DNA from: Deltaproteobacteria bacterium
Lineage (GTDB): Bacteria; Myxococcota; XYA12-FULL-58-9
NCBI GenBank assembly: GCA_016218825.1
Contig: JACRCV010000030.1
Span: 1 to 39,893, forward strand
Direction: 5' to 3'
DNA: 39,893 bases
The notes beneath the pieces were generated by a model. It was not told the DNA's origin and made no database searches. It was given only the letters and a program-made list of their open reading frames with translations. The first letter of the stretch is position 1. Each line of letters starts with the position of its first letter. Made by a program: the position numbers and the translations under genes. Positions 8,301 to 18,681 of this stretch are shown in pieces.

Positions 8301-10233
8301 CGCGGCGCACGACGCGGCGCAGGCGGCGCAAGCGCGAGGTGACGACGAGCTCTCGTGGCGGGCGCTCGCGGTGCTGGCGTGGGCGATGGAGCGCGAGGGC
8401 GATTCCGGGGCAGAGGCGGCGACGCGAGCGGCGCGGGCGGCGTTGGACCAGTTCCTCGGTCGGTTGCCGGTGGCGTTGCAGGCGAGCTACGTGGGGACGA
8501 GCTCGCGTCGCGAGCTCTGCAAGCGCCTGCGGCGCGAGGGCCCGCGGGGCGAGGCGTTCTCGGGGGTGGGCGGCGCCACCGCGTACCGGCGGCTGTTGAG
8601 CATCAACCGGCGGCTGGCGCGCGAGCATGAGGTGCAGCCGCTGTTGGAGTTGATCGTCGACGCGGCGATCGAGCTGTTGGGGGCCGAGCGTGGCTACCTG
8701 ATTCTCCGTGACCAGGACGACGTCCGGGTGGCGGTGGCGCGCAACTTCGAGCGCCGCTCGTTGGAAGACGGTCGGCAGCGGATCAGCCGGTCGATCGCCG
8801 CCGAGGTGCTGCAGAGCGGTGACGCGGTGCTGACGACCAACGCCCAAGAAGACGAGCGCTTCGCGGCCGCCAAGAGCGTCGCGGTGCTGAAGGTGCGCTC
8901 GGTGATCTGCGCGCCGCTCAAAGGCACGGCGCGCGACGAGGATCCGATCATCGGCGCGTTGTACCTCGACCATCGGTTCCAAGAGCGGGCGTTCAACGAG
9001 GGGGACGTCGAGCTCTGCGGGTCGTTCGCCGACCAGGCGGCGATCGCGGTGGAGAACGCGCGGCTCCTGGCACAGACCCGCGAGCAGGAGCGCCGCCTCG
9101 CGGCGCAAAACGAGCGTCTCGAGCGCTTGAACGCCCAGCTGCAACAGGAGGCGGCGGCCTACGCCGCGGAGGCGGAGAGCGCGCTGCGGCGCTTGCGGGA
9201 GGAGGGACCGACGGTCGGCGTCGGCCGCGGCTTCGAGAAGATGGTCGGCAAGAGCGATCGGCTGCGGGAGGCGCTCCGCCTGGTGGAGCGGTTCGCGGAG
9301 ACCGACGTCCCGGTGGCGATCTTCGGCGAGTCGGGCACCGGCAAGGAGCTGGTGGCGCGGGCGATCCACGAGCGCTCCGGGCGGCGCGCCAAGCCGTTCG
9401 TCAGCATCAACTGCGCCGCTATCCCCGAGACCCTGATCGAGAGCGAGCTCTTCGGCTACACCAAGGGGGCGTTCACCGGCGCGGTGCGCGACCGCAGCGG
9501 GCTGCTCGCGGCGGCCGAGGGCGGGACGCTGTTCTTGGACGAGATCGGCGACACCCCGGCGAGCATGCAGGTGAAGCTGCTGCGGGTGTTGCAGGAGCGC
9601 GAGTACCGGCCGGTCGGCGCGACCGCCAATCGCAAAGCCGACGTGCGCTTCGTGTGCGCCTCGCAGCGGGACCTCGGGGCCTTGGTCGCGGCCGGGCGGT
9701 TTCGCGAGGATCTGCTGTATCGGTTGCGGGTGGTCGAGATCCGGGTGCCGCCGCTCAGGGAGCGGCGCGAAGACATCGTGATGTTGGTGGACCACTTCTG
9801 CCGCCAGAGCTCCAAGGCCCCGGCCGCGGAGCGGTTCTCGAAAGAGGCGATGGCGAGGCTCGTCGGCCACGATTGGCCGGGGAACGTGCGCGAGCTCGAG
9901 AACGAGGTGCGGCGGGCGACGGCGCTCGCGGACGGCGTCGTCGGGGTCGAGGACTTGTCGGAGCGTCTACAGGGGCTGCGGGCGCAGGGGGCGGCGACCC
10001 TGGCGGACGTCAGCCGCGGATCGCTGCGCGAGATCCTGGACGGCTTCGAGCGCCAGGTGCTGCTCGCGAGCCTGCGGCGCGCCGGTTGGAACGTCAAACG
10101 GGTGGCGAAGGAGCTCGGGCTGTCGCGGGCGGCGCTCTACACCCGGCTGACGCGCTTCGGGATCACGCGCCAAGGAGAGGGCGGCGGCGACGCTCACCAG
10201 GCGGTGACCGACTCCCAGGGGCGAGACAGGTAG
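5341..10233 (+). CDS. sigma-54 activator fused to kinase-like, ATPase-like, TPR and GAF domains
   Basis: A 1,630-residue regulator starting at GTG 5341, inside the acyP stop codon. Domain order: Ser/Thr kinase fold (about 18-260); AAA_16-like ATPase (270-520); helical repeats of TPR type (600-1060); GAF (1090-1250); coiled coil; sigma-54 AAA+ (1300-1540); Fis-type HTH (1580-1612). The C-terminal machinery is intact: Walker A GESGTGKE (1329-1336), GAFTGA (1376-1381), Walker B LFLDEIGD and NWNVK-type helix sequence near RAALYTRL. The N-terminal half is degenerate. The kinase keeps Lys51 and Asp136, but its catalytic loop reads HLDPTPAN, with Thr138 where Lys is expected, and DFG is DLG (156-158). 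The ATPase P-loop reads GAPGGGRT (293-300), with Arg for Lys. The architecture fits a sensor that stimulates sigma-54 RNA polymerase; target genes are unknown. Its 3' end overlaps ctaF, on the other strand, by 40 bp. Confidence 0.9.
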   Translation: MTAVSRSATTDLGGSLVGGRYQMSATLGGGGEGVTWAGVDTWVAGRDVVLKRVAPDAETRLAAEFTALKEISHPALVHALDLVREDGARYLVEERVRGVPLGSWDRRTDVRALCAAVAPVAHALAHLHVRGYVHLDPTPANVLVAAAAAPRAVLIDLGLARAIGERGASGTPGYVAPEVLSGEPVSAAADVFTLAAALVTCLLGERAQSGRLPSFGGVADPEMAALLCECLRPTPAARPSAMTMARRLATIGGADLGALSRPLSTLPLCGRQAELAAFARWLQGEGGVFEIGGAPGGGRTALWDACLDRVRLADKTVLCAAGDAAFASLCRQVVAGARVHQRLSPLLMTEIERLSVNGGGAPTAPDYRDATARAELLVLAVDQLAEEGAVVVGLDGLAGADADIGRAVEIWRRRPASPRVRVVVTVLERSQAGGVIAGPLTLAGVEEALSVAYGETRPRAEAAHLLALTGGAVTLLRQALVALAAGNVPPTALTADVLHAASVGLPGSLAQLAYAPGGLPDAVVQRIVTVNDAGAALQETLATGLVRVEQGPAGPVFYVSGVARRQGAPADYAQLATHFESSGHPVAALSLWLRGERPAEVRRLLKTLGPTAGDFRVLAAAALALPASDLDLDAVEWSASLASAEGALPETRTLCRVLEAGGRRIRAATLTGDCLVRLGQYDQALACLPENAAQSEVEAVRARALLFSGRARAAREVAAAAWHEAAGAARADLLDVLGHATFECGDGAGAIAALERAVAEAEEAADLRRLGRARHALAIVLQRAGQGERALALYRAALTGADTLATMVRRLNLATLLQERGDYLEARELYRAVLAGATALGNVREQARIGVNLANLEVMLGNVGGGAELAASTLATADKAGLSAAALMAALVLAEASLEREATAAAGAALARAGALLREIEDRNAEGERQLLVARLAAAEGDVEAARAALAAVATEGAAPHLVATCAYWRARLGLTNGLLGGAELLGAAHDAAQAAQARGDDELSWRALAVLAWAMEREGDSGAEAATRAARAALDQFLGRLPVALQASYVGTSSRRELCKRLRREGPRGEAFSGVGGATAYRRLLSINRRLAREHEVQPLLELIVDAAIELLGAERGYLILRDQDDVRVAVARNFERRSLEDGRQRISRSIAAEVLQSGDAVLTTNAQEDERFAAAKSVAVLKVRSVICAPLKGTARDEDPIIGALYLDHRFQERAFNEGDVELCGSFADQAAIAVENARLLAQTREQERRLAAQNERLERLNAQLQQEAAAYAAEAESALRRLREEGPTVGVGRGFEKMVGKSDRLREALRLVERFAETDVPVAIFGESGTGKELVARAIHERSGRRAKPFVSINCAAIPETLIESELFGYTKGAFTGAVRDRSGLLAAAEGGTLFLDEIGDTPASMQVKLLRVLQEREYRPVGATANRKADVRFVCASQRDLGALVAAGRFREDLLYRLRVVEIRVPPLRERREDIVMLVDHFCRQSSKAPAAERFSKEAMARLVGHDWPGNVRELENEVRRATALADGVVGVEDLSERLQGLRAQGAATLADVSRGSLREILDGFERQVLLASLRRAGWNVKRVAKELGLSRAALYTRLTRFGITRQGEGGGDAHQAVTDSQGRDR

Positions 10234-10493
10234 TCGCCGAAGGTGAAGACCAAGAGCAGCACCAGCCAGAGGAAGCCGGCGCCGGCAAAGACCCAGGTCA
10301 GGCGGCTGCCGTAGCGCACGTGCATGAAGTAGAGGACCACGAGCGCGCTCTTGAAGGCGGCGATGCTCAGGGCGACGACGATGTTGACCCGCCCGAAGTC
10401 GAAGTACGCGACCGCGACGGTGGTGGCGGTGAGCGCGAGGAGCATGACGAAGATCGTCAACAGCAGGCGAACAGAGGCGACGTGGGTGCTCAT
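10194..10493 (-). CDS. ctaF: cytochrome c oxidase subunit IV
   Basis: A 99-residue membrane protein with three hydrophobic segments (about 8-31, 38-58 and 68-86) and the subunit IV pattern of a lysine and YFMH after the second helix ([13 protein letters not shown]). It is the last gene of the respiratory operon and a small structural subunit of the caa3-type oxidase in the cytoplasmic membrane. Its ATG overlaps the subunit III stop codon (ATGA). The last 13 codons of the convergent sigma-54 regulator overlap its 3' end, and no terminator stem is visible there. Confidence 0.88.
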   Translation of the reverse strand: MSTHVASVRLLLTIFVMLLALTATTVAVAYFDFGRVNIVVALSIAAFKSALVVLYFMHVRYGSRLTWVFAGAGFLWLVLLLVFTFGDYLSRPWESVTAW

Positions 10494-11137
10494 CCGTGTC
10501 TCCCGATCAGATAGAGCAACGGAAACAGGAAGATCCAGACGACGTCGACGAAGTGCCAGTAGAGGCCGGTCAGCTCCACCGGCTTGTAGAAGTCACCGAG
10601 CAGGCGACCCTTGAGGGTCATCACGACCAGCACCGCGAGGACCACGAGGCCGACGACCATGTGGAACGCGTGCATCCCGGTCATGATGAAGTAGAACAGG
10701 AAGAACAGCTGCAAGTGGTCGAGGTCGGGGCCGACGTAGGTGAAGAAACGACCCGGGACCAGGCCGGCCTCGAGCTTGTGGTGGTACTCGATGGCCTTGA
10801 TGCCGAGGAACACGGCGCCGAAGGCGATGGTCAGCGCCAGGTTGGCGAGGAGCGCGGTCTTCTTGGAGAGCTGCGCGGCACGCACCGCGAGGGCCATCGT
10901 CAGGCTGCTGCTGATGAGCACCGCGGTGTTGATGCCGCCCATGACCACGTCGAGGTGGCGGCTGCCGTTGTGCCAGGCCTCGGGGTGGGTGGAGCGGTAG
11001 ACCGCGTAGGCCGCGAACAGGCCGCCGAAGAACATGATCTCGGTGATCAAGAACAGCCACATGCCGAGCGTCGCCGACTCGTGCTGCTGCTCCAGATCCT
11101 CGAACTGCTGCGCCAACGCGCCGTGCGGCTCGGGCAT
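10490..11137 (-). CDS. ctaE: cytochrome c oxidase subunit III
   Basis: A 215-residue membrane subunit of the haem-copper oxidase. The N-terminus is amphipathic; about five membrane helices follow, with the family sequences [35 protein letters not shown] and the C-terminal [18 protein letters not shown]. Subunit III helps stability and proton uptake but carries no haem. The start is ATG 11137, with GGGAGG upstream. It overlaps the subunit I stop codon by one base (TGATG), so translation is probably coupled. Confidence 0.93.
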   Translation of the reverse strand: MPEPHGALAQQFEDLEQQHESATLGMWLFLITEIMFFGGLFAAYAVYRSTHPEAWHNGSRHLDVVMGGINTAVLISSSLTMALAVRAAQLSKKTALLANLALTIAFGAVFLGIKAIEYHHKLEAGLVPGRFFTYVGPDLDHLQLFFLFYFIMTGMHAFHMVVGLVVLAVLVVMTLKGRLLGDFYKPVELTGLYWHFVDVVWIFLFPLLYLIGRHG

Positions 11138-12744
11138 CACGAGCCTCCCTTGTCGGCCGGGGCGTAGGCGTAGGCCTCCTCGGTCACCGTGGGCACCTGG
11201 TCGAAGTTGTGGACCGGGGGCGGCGACGAGACCTGCCACTCGAGCCCCTTGGCGTTCCACGGGTTGCTGTCGGCCTTGGCGCCGGAGCGCAGCGACCAGA
11301 GCAGGTAGATGAGCGGCATCAGGTAGCCGATCCCCAACACCGACGCGCCGGCGGTGGAGAAGACGTTCAGCACCTGAAACTCCTCGGGGTAGACGTGGTA
11401 GCGGCGCGGCATGCCGAGGTAGCCGAGCAGGAATTGGGGGAAGAAGGTGAGGTTGAAGCCGAGGAAGATGATCGCCGCCGCGAGGCGTGCCCAGGTGTGC
11501 GGGTAGAGCCGGCCGGTGAGCTTCGGCCACCAATAGTGCAGGCCGCCGAGATAGCCGAACAGCGCGCCGCCGACCATGATGTAGTGGAAGTGGGCGACGA
11601 CGAAGTAGGTGTCGTGGACGTGGACATCGACGCCCAGGGTGGCGAGGAACAGGCCGGTGAGGCCGCCGATGGTGAACAGGCCGATGAAGCCCAACGCGTA
11701 GAGCATCGGCGCGTCGAACGAGATCGAGCCGCGGTACAAGGTCGCGGTCCAGTTGAACACCTTGACCGCGGACGGCACCGCCACCAGGAACGACAGCACC
11801 GAGAACACCAGCCCGGCGTACATCGACTGGCCGGAGACGAACATGTGGTGGCCCCACACCAGGAAGCCGAGGAGAGCGATCGCCAGGCTGGAGAACGCCA
11901 CGAAGTCGTAGCCGAAGATCCGCTTGCGGCTGAACGCGGCGATGATCTCGCTGACCACACCCATGCTCGGCAAGATCATGATGTAGACCGCGGGGTGGCT
12001 GTAAAACCAGAACAGGTGCTGGAACAAGAGCGGATCGCCGCCGAGCTTGGGGTCGAAGATGCCGACCCCGAAGCCGCGCTCCAGCATCACCAACAAGAGC
12101 GCGATCGCGACGACCGGCGTCGCCAACACCTGAATCAACGCGGTCGCGTAGTGCGCCCAGATGAAGAGCGGCAGTCGGAACCAGGTGAGGCCGGGGGCCC
12201 GCATCTTGTGGATCGTGACGATGAAGTTCAGGCCGGTGAGGATCGACGAGAAGCCGGCGATGAAGGCGCCGGCCGCGGTCGCCATCACGTTGGTGTTGGA
12301 GTAGGTGCTCGAGTACGGGGTGTAGAAGGTCCAGCCGGTGTCGACGCCGCCGGTCACCGCGACGGTCACCGCGAGCAGCGCGCCGGCCATGTACAGGTAC
12401 CACGACAACAGGTTCAGCTTCGGAAACGCGAGGTCGCGGGCGCCGATCATCAGCGGCACCAGGAAGTTGCCGAGCACCGCCGGCACCGACGGGATCAAGA
12501 AGAAGAAGATCATCACCACGCCGTGCAGCGTGAACATCTTGTTGTAGGTGGCGTCGCTCATCAGGTTGCCCTTCGGCGTCAACAGCTCCAGCCGAATGGC
12601 CCCGGCGAACATGCCGCCGAGCGCGAAGAACAACGACAGCGAGATGAGGTAGAGCAGGGCGATGCGCTTGTGGTCGCGGGTGAACAGCCACGAGGCGATG
12701 CCGTGGCTGGCGTTCAGGTAGCTCGCGGCACTGTGGGTGCTCAT
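11137..12744 (-). CDS. ctaD: cytochrome c oxidase subunit I, A2 type
   Basis: The catalytic subunit: it reduces oxygen to water at haem a3-CuB and pumps protons. It has 535 residues and twelve membrane helices. Visible ligands are His74 (FTLHGV, low-spin haem), His250 and Tyr254 (CuB and its cross-linked tyrosine), His299-His300 (WGHH) and the HFHY pair in the penultimate helices. Helix VI reads YSHPAVY (248-254). The usual HPEV glutamate is replaced and a Tyr-Ser pair precedes the histidine, the signature of A2-family oxidases such as the Rhodothermus caa3 enzyme. Its ATG overlaps the subunit II stop codon (ATGA). Confidence 0.96.
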   Translation of the reverse strand: MSTHSAASYLNASHGIASWLFTRDHKRIALLYLISLSLFFALGGMFAGAIRLELLTPKGNLMSDATYNKMFTLHGVVMIFFFLIPSVPAVLGNFLVPLMIGARDLAFPKLNLLSWYLYMAGALLAVTVAVTGGVDTGWTFYTPYSSTYSNTNVMATAAGAFIAGFSSILTGLNFIVTIHKMRAPGLTWFRLPLFIWAHYATALIQVLATPVVAIALLLVMLERGFGVGIFDPKLGGDPLLFQHLFWFYSHPAVYIMILPSMGVVSEIIAAFSRKRIFGYDFVAFSSLAIALLGFLVWGHHMFVSGQSMYAGLVFSVLSFLVAVPSAVKVFNWTATLYRGSISFDAPMLYALGFIGLFTIGGLTGLFLATLGVDVHVHDTYFVVAHFHYIMVGGALFGYLGGLHYWWPKLTGRLYPHTWARLAAAIIFLGFNLTFFPQFLLGYLGMPRRYHVYPEEFQVLNVFSTAGASVLGIGYLMPLIYLLWSLRSGAKADSNPWNAKGLEWQVSSPPPVHNFDQVPTVTEEAYAYAPADKGGS

Positions 12745-13700
12745 GGTTGCCTCGGCGCGGGCGCTGGCGGCAGGGCGAGCGAGCGAATGTAGGCGATGAG
12801 ATCGAGGAGCTTCTCCTCGTCTACCTGGCCGGTGAAGGTCGGCATGATCCCCTCGTAGCCGGCGACGAGCTTGGCCTGCGGGCTCAGGACCGACTCGCGG
12901 AGGTAGGTCTCGTCGGCGACGACCTTGCCGCCGCCCTGCAGCTGCACCTTGCTGCCGAAGACACCCAAGAGCGACGGGCCGCGGCCGCTCGCGTCCTGCT
13001 GGTGGCAGGTGGCGCAGCCGAGCTTGTCGAACAGCTTCTTGCCCGCGACCGCCGGGGGCTCGGCGCTCCGGCCGCTCAACCACGCCGAGTAGTCGGCCGG
13101 CTCCAAGACGACGATCTTGCCGGTCATCTGCGAGTGCGCGGTGCCGCAGTACTGGGAGCAGAACAGGTGATACTCGCCGACCTTGGTCGCCATGAACCAC
13201 GCGGTCACGAAGCGCCCGGGGACGACGTCGCGTTTGACCCGAAACGCCGGCACGAAGAAGCTGTGAATGACGTCCTCCGACGTCATCGTGACCTTGACCG
13301 GGATGCCGCGCGGCACGTGCATCTCGTTGATCTCGCGCTGTCCGGTGGGGTGCTGCACCTTCCACATCCACTGTTTGCCGACGACGTAGAAGTCCAGCCC
13401 CTCCTTTGGCGGTCGGAAGACCTCGAAGTAGAGCTTCGCGCCCCAACCGAAGATGAACATCGCCAGCACCAGCGGGACGCCGGTCCACAACAGCTCCAAG
13501 CCGAGGTGGCCGTGGATGGCGGCCGGCGCGTCGCTCGGGCTTCGGCGGCGGTAGCGCCACACGAAGTAGGCGATCAGGCCGAAGATCAGGAGGACGAAGA
13601 ACACGGAGACCGCCACCAGGAAGTAGAACAGGGCGTCGACGTCGCCGGCGACGCTCGAGGCGCGCTCGGGGAAGAGCTGCAGGCCGGTCTCGGTGTCCAT
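12741..13700 (-). CDS. ctaC: cytochrome c oxidase subunit II with fused cytochrome c (caa3 type)
   Basis: A 319-residue subunit. Two N-terminal membrane helices (about 24-48 and 69-91) are followed by a periplasmic cupredoxin domain with the CuA ligands His146, Cys181, Cys185, His189 and Met192 ([12 protein letters not shown]), then a mono-haem cytochrome c domain with CATCH at 229-233 and a distal methionine likely in GIMPTF. Fusion of cytochrome c to subunit II defines the caa3 type, which can take electrons straight from Alternative Complex III. GGAG lies 6 bases before ATG 13700. The sco gene ends 17 bp upstream. Confidence 0.96.
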   Translation of the reverse strand: MDTETGLQLFPERASSVAGDVDALFYFLVAVSVFFVLLIFGLIAYFVWRYRRRSPSDAPAAIHGHLGLELLWTGVPLVLAMFIFGWGAKLYFEVFRPPKEGLDFYVVGKQWMWKVQHPTGQREINEMHVPRGIPVKVTMTSEDVIHSFFVPAFRVKRDVVPGRFVTAWFMATKVGEYHLFCSQYCGTAHSQMTGKIVVLEPADYSAWLSGRSAEPPAVAGKKLFDKLGCATCHQQDASGRGPSLLGVFGSKVQLQGGGKVVADETYLRESVLSPQAKLVAGYEGIMPTFTGQVDEEKLLDLIAYIRSLALPPAPAPRQP

Positions 13701-13717
13701 CGCCTACTCCGTCGGCA

Positions 13718-14590
13718 TCAGGGGGTGCCCGTGGTGGGGGTGGAAACGGAGCCGGCGCGCCGCCGCCGGCGGTCGCGCGCGATCATCAACAGCACGTAGA
13801 GGGCGAGGAGCACCGCGGTCGCGGTGCCGAGCACCCGGATCACCGTCATCACCACCAGGCCGTAGCGTCCGGCCTGCGGGTCGTAGTGGAAACAATAGAG
13901 GAGGACCTTGTCGACGACGTCGCCGATCTTTTCGTCGGCGGCTTCGACCAAAGCCAGGCGCAGGTCGCGCACCGGGTACTCGACGCCGTAGAAGTAGTGC
14001 GAGACCTTCCCCGAAGGCGACAACACCATGATCGCGGTGGCGTGGGCGTATTGATCGATTGCCGGGTCGTAGCGGTAGCGAAAGCCGACGCTGTCGGTGA
14101 GGGCGCGGATCGAGGGCTCGGGGCCGGTGAGGAAGTGCCAGCCGCTTTCGGCGCCGGCGCGACCATACTCGTGCAGGTACTTGTCCTTCTTGGCGCGGGC
14201 GAGGGCCGGGGTCTCCTCGGGGTCGAAGCTGACGGTCAGCACCTCGAATTCCCGCCCGACGTCGAAGCTGAGGGCGCGCAGGCTGCGGAGCGCGCCGTTG
14301 AGCACCAGGGTGCAGAGCATCGGGCACTCGTAGTAGACCAGGGTCAAGATGACCGGCTTGTCGCGGACGTAGTCCTGGAGCCGGACCTCGCGGCCTGCTT
14401 CGTCCTTGAACGGCAGCTCGAGCGGCACTTGGCTCCCGAGCCTCTGGATGATGTCGACGCCCTCGAGCCCGGGCGGCGGTGTGTCAGCCGATTGCGCGAC
14501 TGCCGGTCGGGCGCCGGCGGCGGCGACGACGAGCAGCACCGACAGCGGCAATGATCGAGCGGCGCACAGGCGCCAACGTGTCATCGACAT
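13718..14590 (-). CDS. SCO1/SenC-type copper chaperone with C-terminal membrane anchor
   Basis: A 290-residue thioredoxin-fold protein that delivers copper to the CuA site of subunit II. Residues 1-33 are a signal peptide. The copper motif CPMLC is at 89-93 and the distal histidine is His183 (QYAHATAI). Unlike classical Sco1, which is anchored at its N-terminus, this one has a second membrane segment near the C-terminus (about 252-275) followed by a basic tail, so it is probably tail-anchored facing the periplasm. ATG 14590 overlaps the upstream stop codon (TGATG); ATG 14584 is an alternative. It lies directly before the subunit II gene it serves. Confidence 0.92.
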   Translation of the reverse strand: MSMTRWRLCAARSLPLSVLLVVAAAGARPAVAQSADTPPPGLEGVDIIQRLGSQVPLELPFKDEAGREVRLQDYVRDKPVILTLVYYECPMLCTLVLNGALRSLRALSFDVGREFEVLTVSFDPEETPALARAKKDKYLHEYGRAGAESGWHFLTGPEPSIRALTDSVGFRYRYDPAIDQYAHATAIMVLSPSGKVSHYFYGVEYPVRDLRLALVEAADEKIGDVVDKVLLYCFHYDPQAGRYGLVVMTVIRVLGTATAVLLALYVLLMIARDRRRRRAGSVSTPTTGTP

Positions 14591-15009
14591 CACGGTCCCC
14601 CCGGGGCGGTGGTCGCTGTGGTCGGCTGTGGCTGCGGGAGGCCGCGCTGCAAGATGAGCGCGGCCGCCCGGGCGACCGGGAGGCGCACCACCCCGGCGCT
14701 TCGGTCGATCCAGCCGTAGGTCGTGGCGCGGCCGCTCTGTGCGGCGCGGTGGGTCGCGAGGTCGGCGGGCTCGGCGTACTGCAGGCGCGGCTCGGGCGGC
14801 AGGCGGCCGCCGGTCGCGAGCGGCGACAGGTGAACGTTGGCGTGGCGCTCGGCGTCGGCGGAGGCTCGTTCGAAGACCCGGAACAACAACAGCATCGCGG
14901 CGAACACCACGACGCACAGGACGAAGAGGCCGCCGAAGAACAACAGCAGCGGCCGCAAGGTCGCGTCCTCGGTCTCGTACGCCCGGCCGTTGTTCTGCGC
15001 CTCAGTCAT
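14590..15009 (-). CDS. small membrane protein of the ACIII-oxidase operon
   Basis: A 139-residue protein with one membrane helix (about 20-43) and a periplasmic or cytoplasmic tail. Residues 98-115 read YGWIDRSAGVVRLPVARA. From memory of similar loci, a small protein with a comparable YGW(V/I)D...G.V.(I/L)P motif often sits between actF and sco; I could not check this. Its role is unknown, and assembly or bridging of Complex III and the oxidase is plausible. It overlaps actF by 4 bases (ATGA) and sco by one base, so it is clearly part of the operon. Confidence 0.8.
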   Translation of the reverse strand: MTEAQNNGRAYETEDATLRPLLLFFGGLFVLCVVVFAAMLLLFRVFERASADAERHANVHLSPLATGGRLPPEPRLQYAEPADLATHRAAQSGRATTYGWIDRSAGVVRLPVARAAALILQRGLPQPQPTTATTAPGGP

Positions 15010-16169
15010 CGTGGGCGGTGCCTCCCGGCGTTGCCGCCTCGAGGGGGGGGGACGCTCCAGGTGCGGGCGAGGGCGCGGCTGAAGACCGCGAGCCACAGGC
15101 CGCCGAGACCACACATCAGCGCCGGGTCCAGCCAGTGGAGGCGGACGGCGTCGGCCTGGAACACCGGCGCGATGATCCAGTAGAGGTCCACCTGCCGCAT
15201 CAACAAGACGAACAGGGCGACCGCCGCCAGGCGACGACCGCGGCGCTTGATGCGCCGCGCCAACAGGACGCTGAAGGGCACCGCGAAGTGGAGCACCACG
15301 AGGATGAGTCCGACGACCTCCCAGCCGTGGTTGAAGCGGTGCAGGTACCAGGGGATCTCCTCGGGCAGGTTGCCGGACCAGATGATGATGAGCTGCGAGA
15401 ACGAGATGTACGCCCACAGCATCACGAACGCCATCAGCAGGTTGCCGAGATCGTGGAAGCGGTCGGCGAGCTCGAAGGCCGCCTCGCCCGCCAGGAGGTA
15501 GAGGGCGACGATCACCAGCGCCAGCCCCGAGAGCCCCTGGCCGACGATGAACAACAAGCCGTAGATCGTCGAGTACCACTGCGGGTCGAGGGACATGCCC
15601 CAGTCGAAGGCGGCGAAGCTCATCGACAACACGTAGAGCGCGAGCCCCGCTGCCGAGACGCGGGCGAGCCAGCGAGCGCGGCGCAGATCGCCGGTGGCGG
15701 CGACGGCCGCGCCCAGCCGCGTGACGAGCGCCGCGAGCGCGATCCAGACGACGAAGTAGAGCGCCGCCCGAGTCAGAAAGCCCGCCGGGCTCAGATAGAC
15801 CTCATGATGCACCGGGGCGTGGTGGGTCTCGGGCACGATCGGCGTCGCCCAGACATAGAGCTGTCGCAGGCCGACCGCGATCGGCACGAACAACAGCGCC
15901 AACAGCGGCAGCGTCCGGGCCGCGGCGGCGAGGATCGGGGCGGTGGCCTTACCCCAGCGGCCGCCGACCAGGTGGTGGAGCATCAACAGCGCCAGCGAGC
16001 CGAGGCCGAGGCCGAGCCAGAAGAGGAAGGCCACGAGGTAGGAGCGCAGGAACTGTTGGTTCGCGACGTAGGCGCCGACGCCGGCGAGCGCGAGGACCGC
16101 GAGGCCGACGACGTGGCTCGTCCTGCTGAGGCGCTGCAGGCGGGCGGCGACGGGCAGGGCGGCGGTCAC
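15006..16169 (-). CDS. actF: Alternative Complex III subunit ActF
   Basis: A 387-residue integral membrane protein of the NrfD-like family with about ten hydrophobic helices. It is the second polytopic quinol-side subunit of Alternative Complex III, paired with ActC. Recognisable family sequences are [20 protein letters not shown], the [20 protein letters not shown] stretch with its conserved acidic pair, and a late [10 protein letters not shown] segment. It starts with GTG 16169 inside the actE stop codon (GTGA) and ends overlapping the next ATG. Confidence 0.93.
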   Translation of the reverse strand: MTAALPVAARLQRLSRTSHVVGLAVLALAGVGAYVANQQFLRSYLVAFLFWLGLGLGSLALLMLHHLVGGRWGKATAPILAAAARTLPLLALLFVPIAVGLRQLYVWATPIVPETHHAPVHHEVYLSPAGFLTRAALYFVVWIALAALVTRLGAAVAATGDLRRARWLARVSAAGLALYVLSMSFAAFDWGMSLDPQWYSTIYGLLFIVGQGLSGLALVIVALYLLAGEAAFELADRFHDLGNLLMAFVMLWAYISFSQLIIIWSGNLPEEIPWYLHRFNHGWEVVGLILVVLHFAVPFSVLLARRIKRRGRRLAAVALFVLLMRQVDLYWIIAPVFQADAVRLHWLDPALMCGLGGLWLAVFSRALARTWSVPPPRGGNAGRHRPR

Positions 16170-16756
16170 GGTGCCTCCCGCTCGAGCGCGGCGCGCTCCG
16201 ACTGCGGTACGTCCTCGAGGCGCGCGTGTTGGCTGAGCTGCAAGACGCGAACATGCGCGGCCACGGCAAGGCGGTCTTCCGGCGCCAAGCGCGAGGCGTA
16301 CGAGTACATCACGCCGAAGCCGCGCGTCATGACGTCGACGAAGTGTTCGAGGGGCGCCTGCCGCAGGCGGTCGCTGTGGTAGGTCGGGGGTTGGCGGAAG
16401 CCGCGCTTGACGACCATCCCCTGGCCGTCGCCGAGGGTCCCGTGGCACGGCGCGCAGAAGATCTCGAAGCGCTCTTGGCCGCGGGCGAGGAGGGCGGCGG
16501 ACAGCGGCGGCGACGCGCGCTCGATAGGTTGGCGGTCGGGGCCGGCGGCGCTCGAGACGTCGGCGGTCGCGGCGGCAAACGGCACCGTGCCGCCGACCGG
16601 CAGGCGGGCGCTCTTGCCGTCGGCGAACAGGCGGGAGGCGGCGAGCGGCTTGTACCGCGGTTGGTCGTGCATGTCCTGGCGGCAGCCGAGAGTCGGCAGC
16701 ACGACGGCGACGGCGCCGCACAGGGCCATCAGCCTATCGGCAGCTCTAGCGCGCAA
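16166..16756 (-). CDS. actE: Alternative Complex III cytochrome c subunit ActE
   Basis: A mono-haem cytochrome c on the periplasmic face of Alternative Complex III, passing electrons towards the oxidase. With a TTG start at 16756 it has 196 residues. Haem motif CAPCH is at 101-105 and a candidate Met ligand lies in GVMYSYA. The N-terminus has arginines, then a hydrophobic stretch and a lipobox-like TLGC with Cys25, followed by [10 protein letters not shown], typical of ActE lipoproteins. I chose TTG because GGAGG lies 9 bases upstream and it supplies the positive charges of a signal peptide; ATG 16729 has neither. The start overlaps the end of actD by 11 bp. Confidence 0.9.
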   Translation of the reverse strand: MRARAADRLMALCGAVAVVLPTLGCRQDMHDQPRYKPLAASRLFADGKSARLPVGGTVPFAAATADVSSAAGPDRQPIERASPPLSAALLARGQERFEIFCAPCHGTLGDGQGMVVKRGFRQPPTYHSDRLRQAPLEHFVDVMTRGFGVMYSYASRLAPEDRLAVAAHVRVLQLSQHARLEDVPQSERAALEREAP

Positions 16757-17291
16757 CGTCTTGGACCTCCTCGGCGCCGGCGGTCTCGAGGAAGCGGCGG
16801 GTGGCGGCGGCATCGAACCTCGGGTCGGTCGCCTCGATGCAGAGGAAGAAGCGGTCGGTGCTGGCGCGCTCGAAGCCCGGGGCGTTGAAGATCGGGTGGT
16901 GCGGCTCGGGCAGGCCGTTCCTCCAGATCATGCCGCCGACCGCGACCAACGCCGCGCACAAGATCGTCAGCTCGAAGGTGACCGGGACGAAGGACGGCCA
17001 GGAGAACAGCGGCCGGCCGCCGACGTTCATCGGGTACAGGACGATCGTGGTGTAGGACTGCAAGCCGATGCCGACGAGCATCCCGGTGATGCCGCCGCCG
17101 AGCACGCCCCACGGCAGGCGCGACGGCGGCAGGTCGAGCGCCTCCGCGAGGCCGTGGACCGGCATCGGCGTATAGGCGTCCATCTGCCGATAGCCGGCGG
17201 CGCGCGCCAGGCGCACGACCCGCACCAAGTCGTCGGGGCTCGAGAAGCTCGCCGCGAGGCCGTAGGTGGGGGGTGTCGAAGGTGTCGCCAT
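16746..17291 (-). CDS. actD: Alternative Complex III subunit ActD
   Basis: A 181-residue protein of the DUF3341 family. A cytoplasmic N-terminal part ([20 protein letters not shown], then the conserved YTPMPVHGL) is followed by two membrane helices (about 62-83 and 99-120) and a soluble tail. ActD is a structural membrane subunit without cofactors. It starts two bases after the actC stop codon and ends inside the start of actE. Confidence 0.93.
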   Translation of the reverse strand: MATPSTPPTYGLAASFSSPDDLVRVVRLARAAGYRQMDAYTPMPVHGLAEALDLPPSRLPWGVLGGGITGMLVGIGLQSYTTIVLYPMNVGGRPLFSWPSFVPVTFELTILCAALVAVGGMIWRNGLPEPHHPIFNAPGFERASTDRFFLCIEATDPRFDAAATRRFLETAGAEEVQDVAR

Positions 17292-17293
17292 GT

Positions 17294-18679
<1,386 letters not shown>

Positions 18680-18681
18680 GG

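Noticed and set aside
5221-9870. 1,549-residue open frame antisense to the sigma-54 regulator
   Set aside because: Composition is Arg/Gln/His-rich without any domain, and the opposite strand holds clear conserved motifs throughout. GC-rich coding DNA commonly leaves such antisense frames open.
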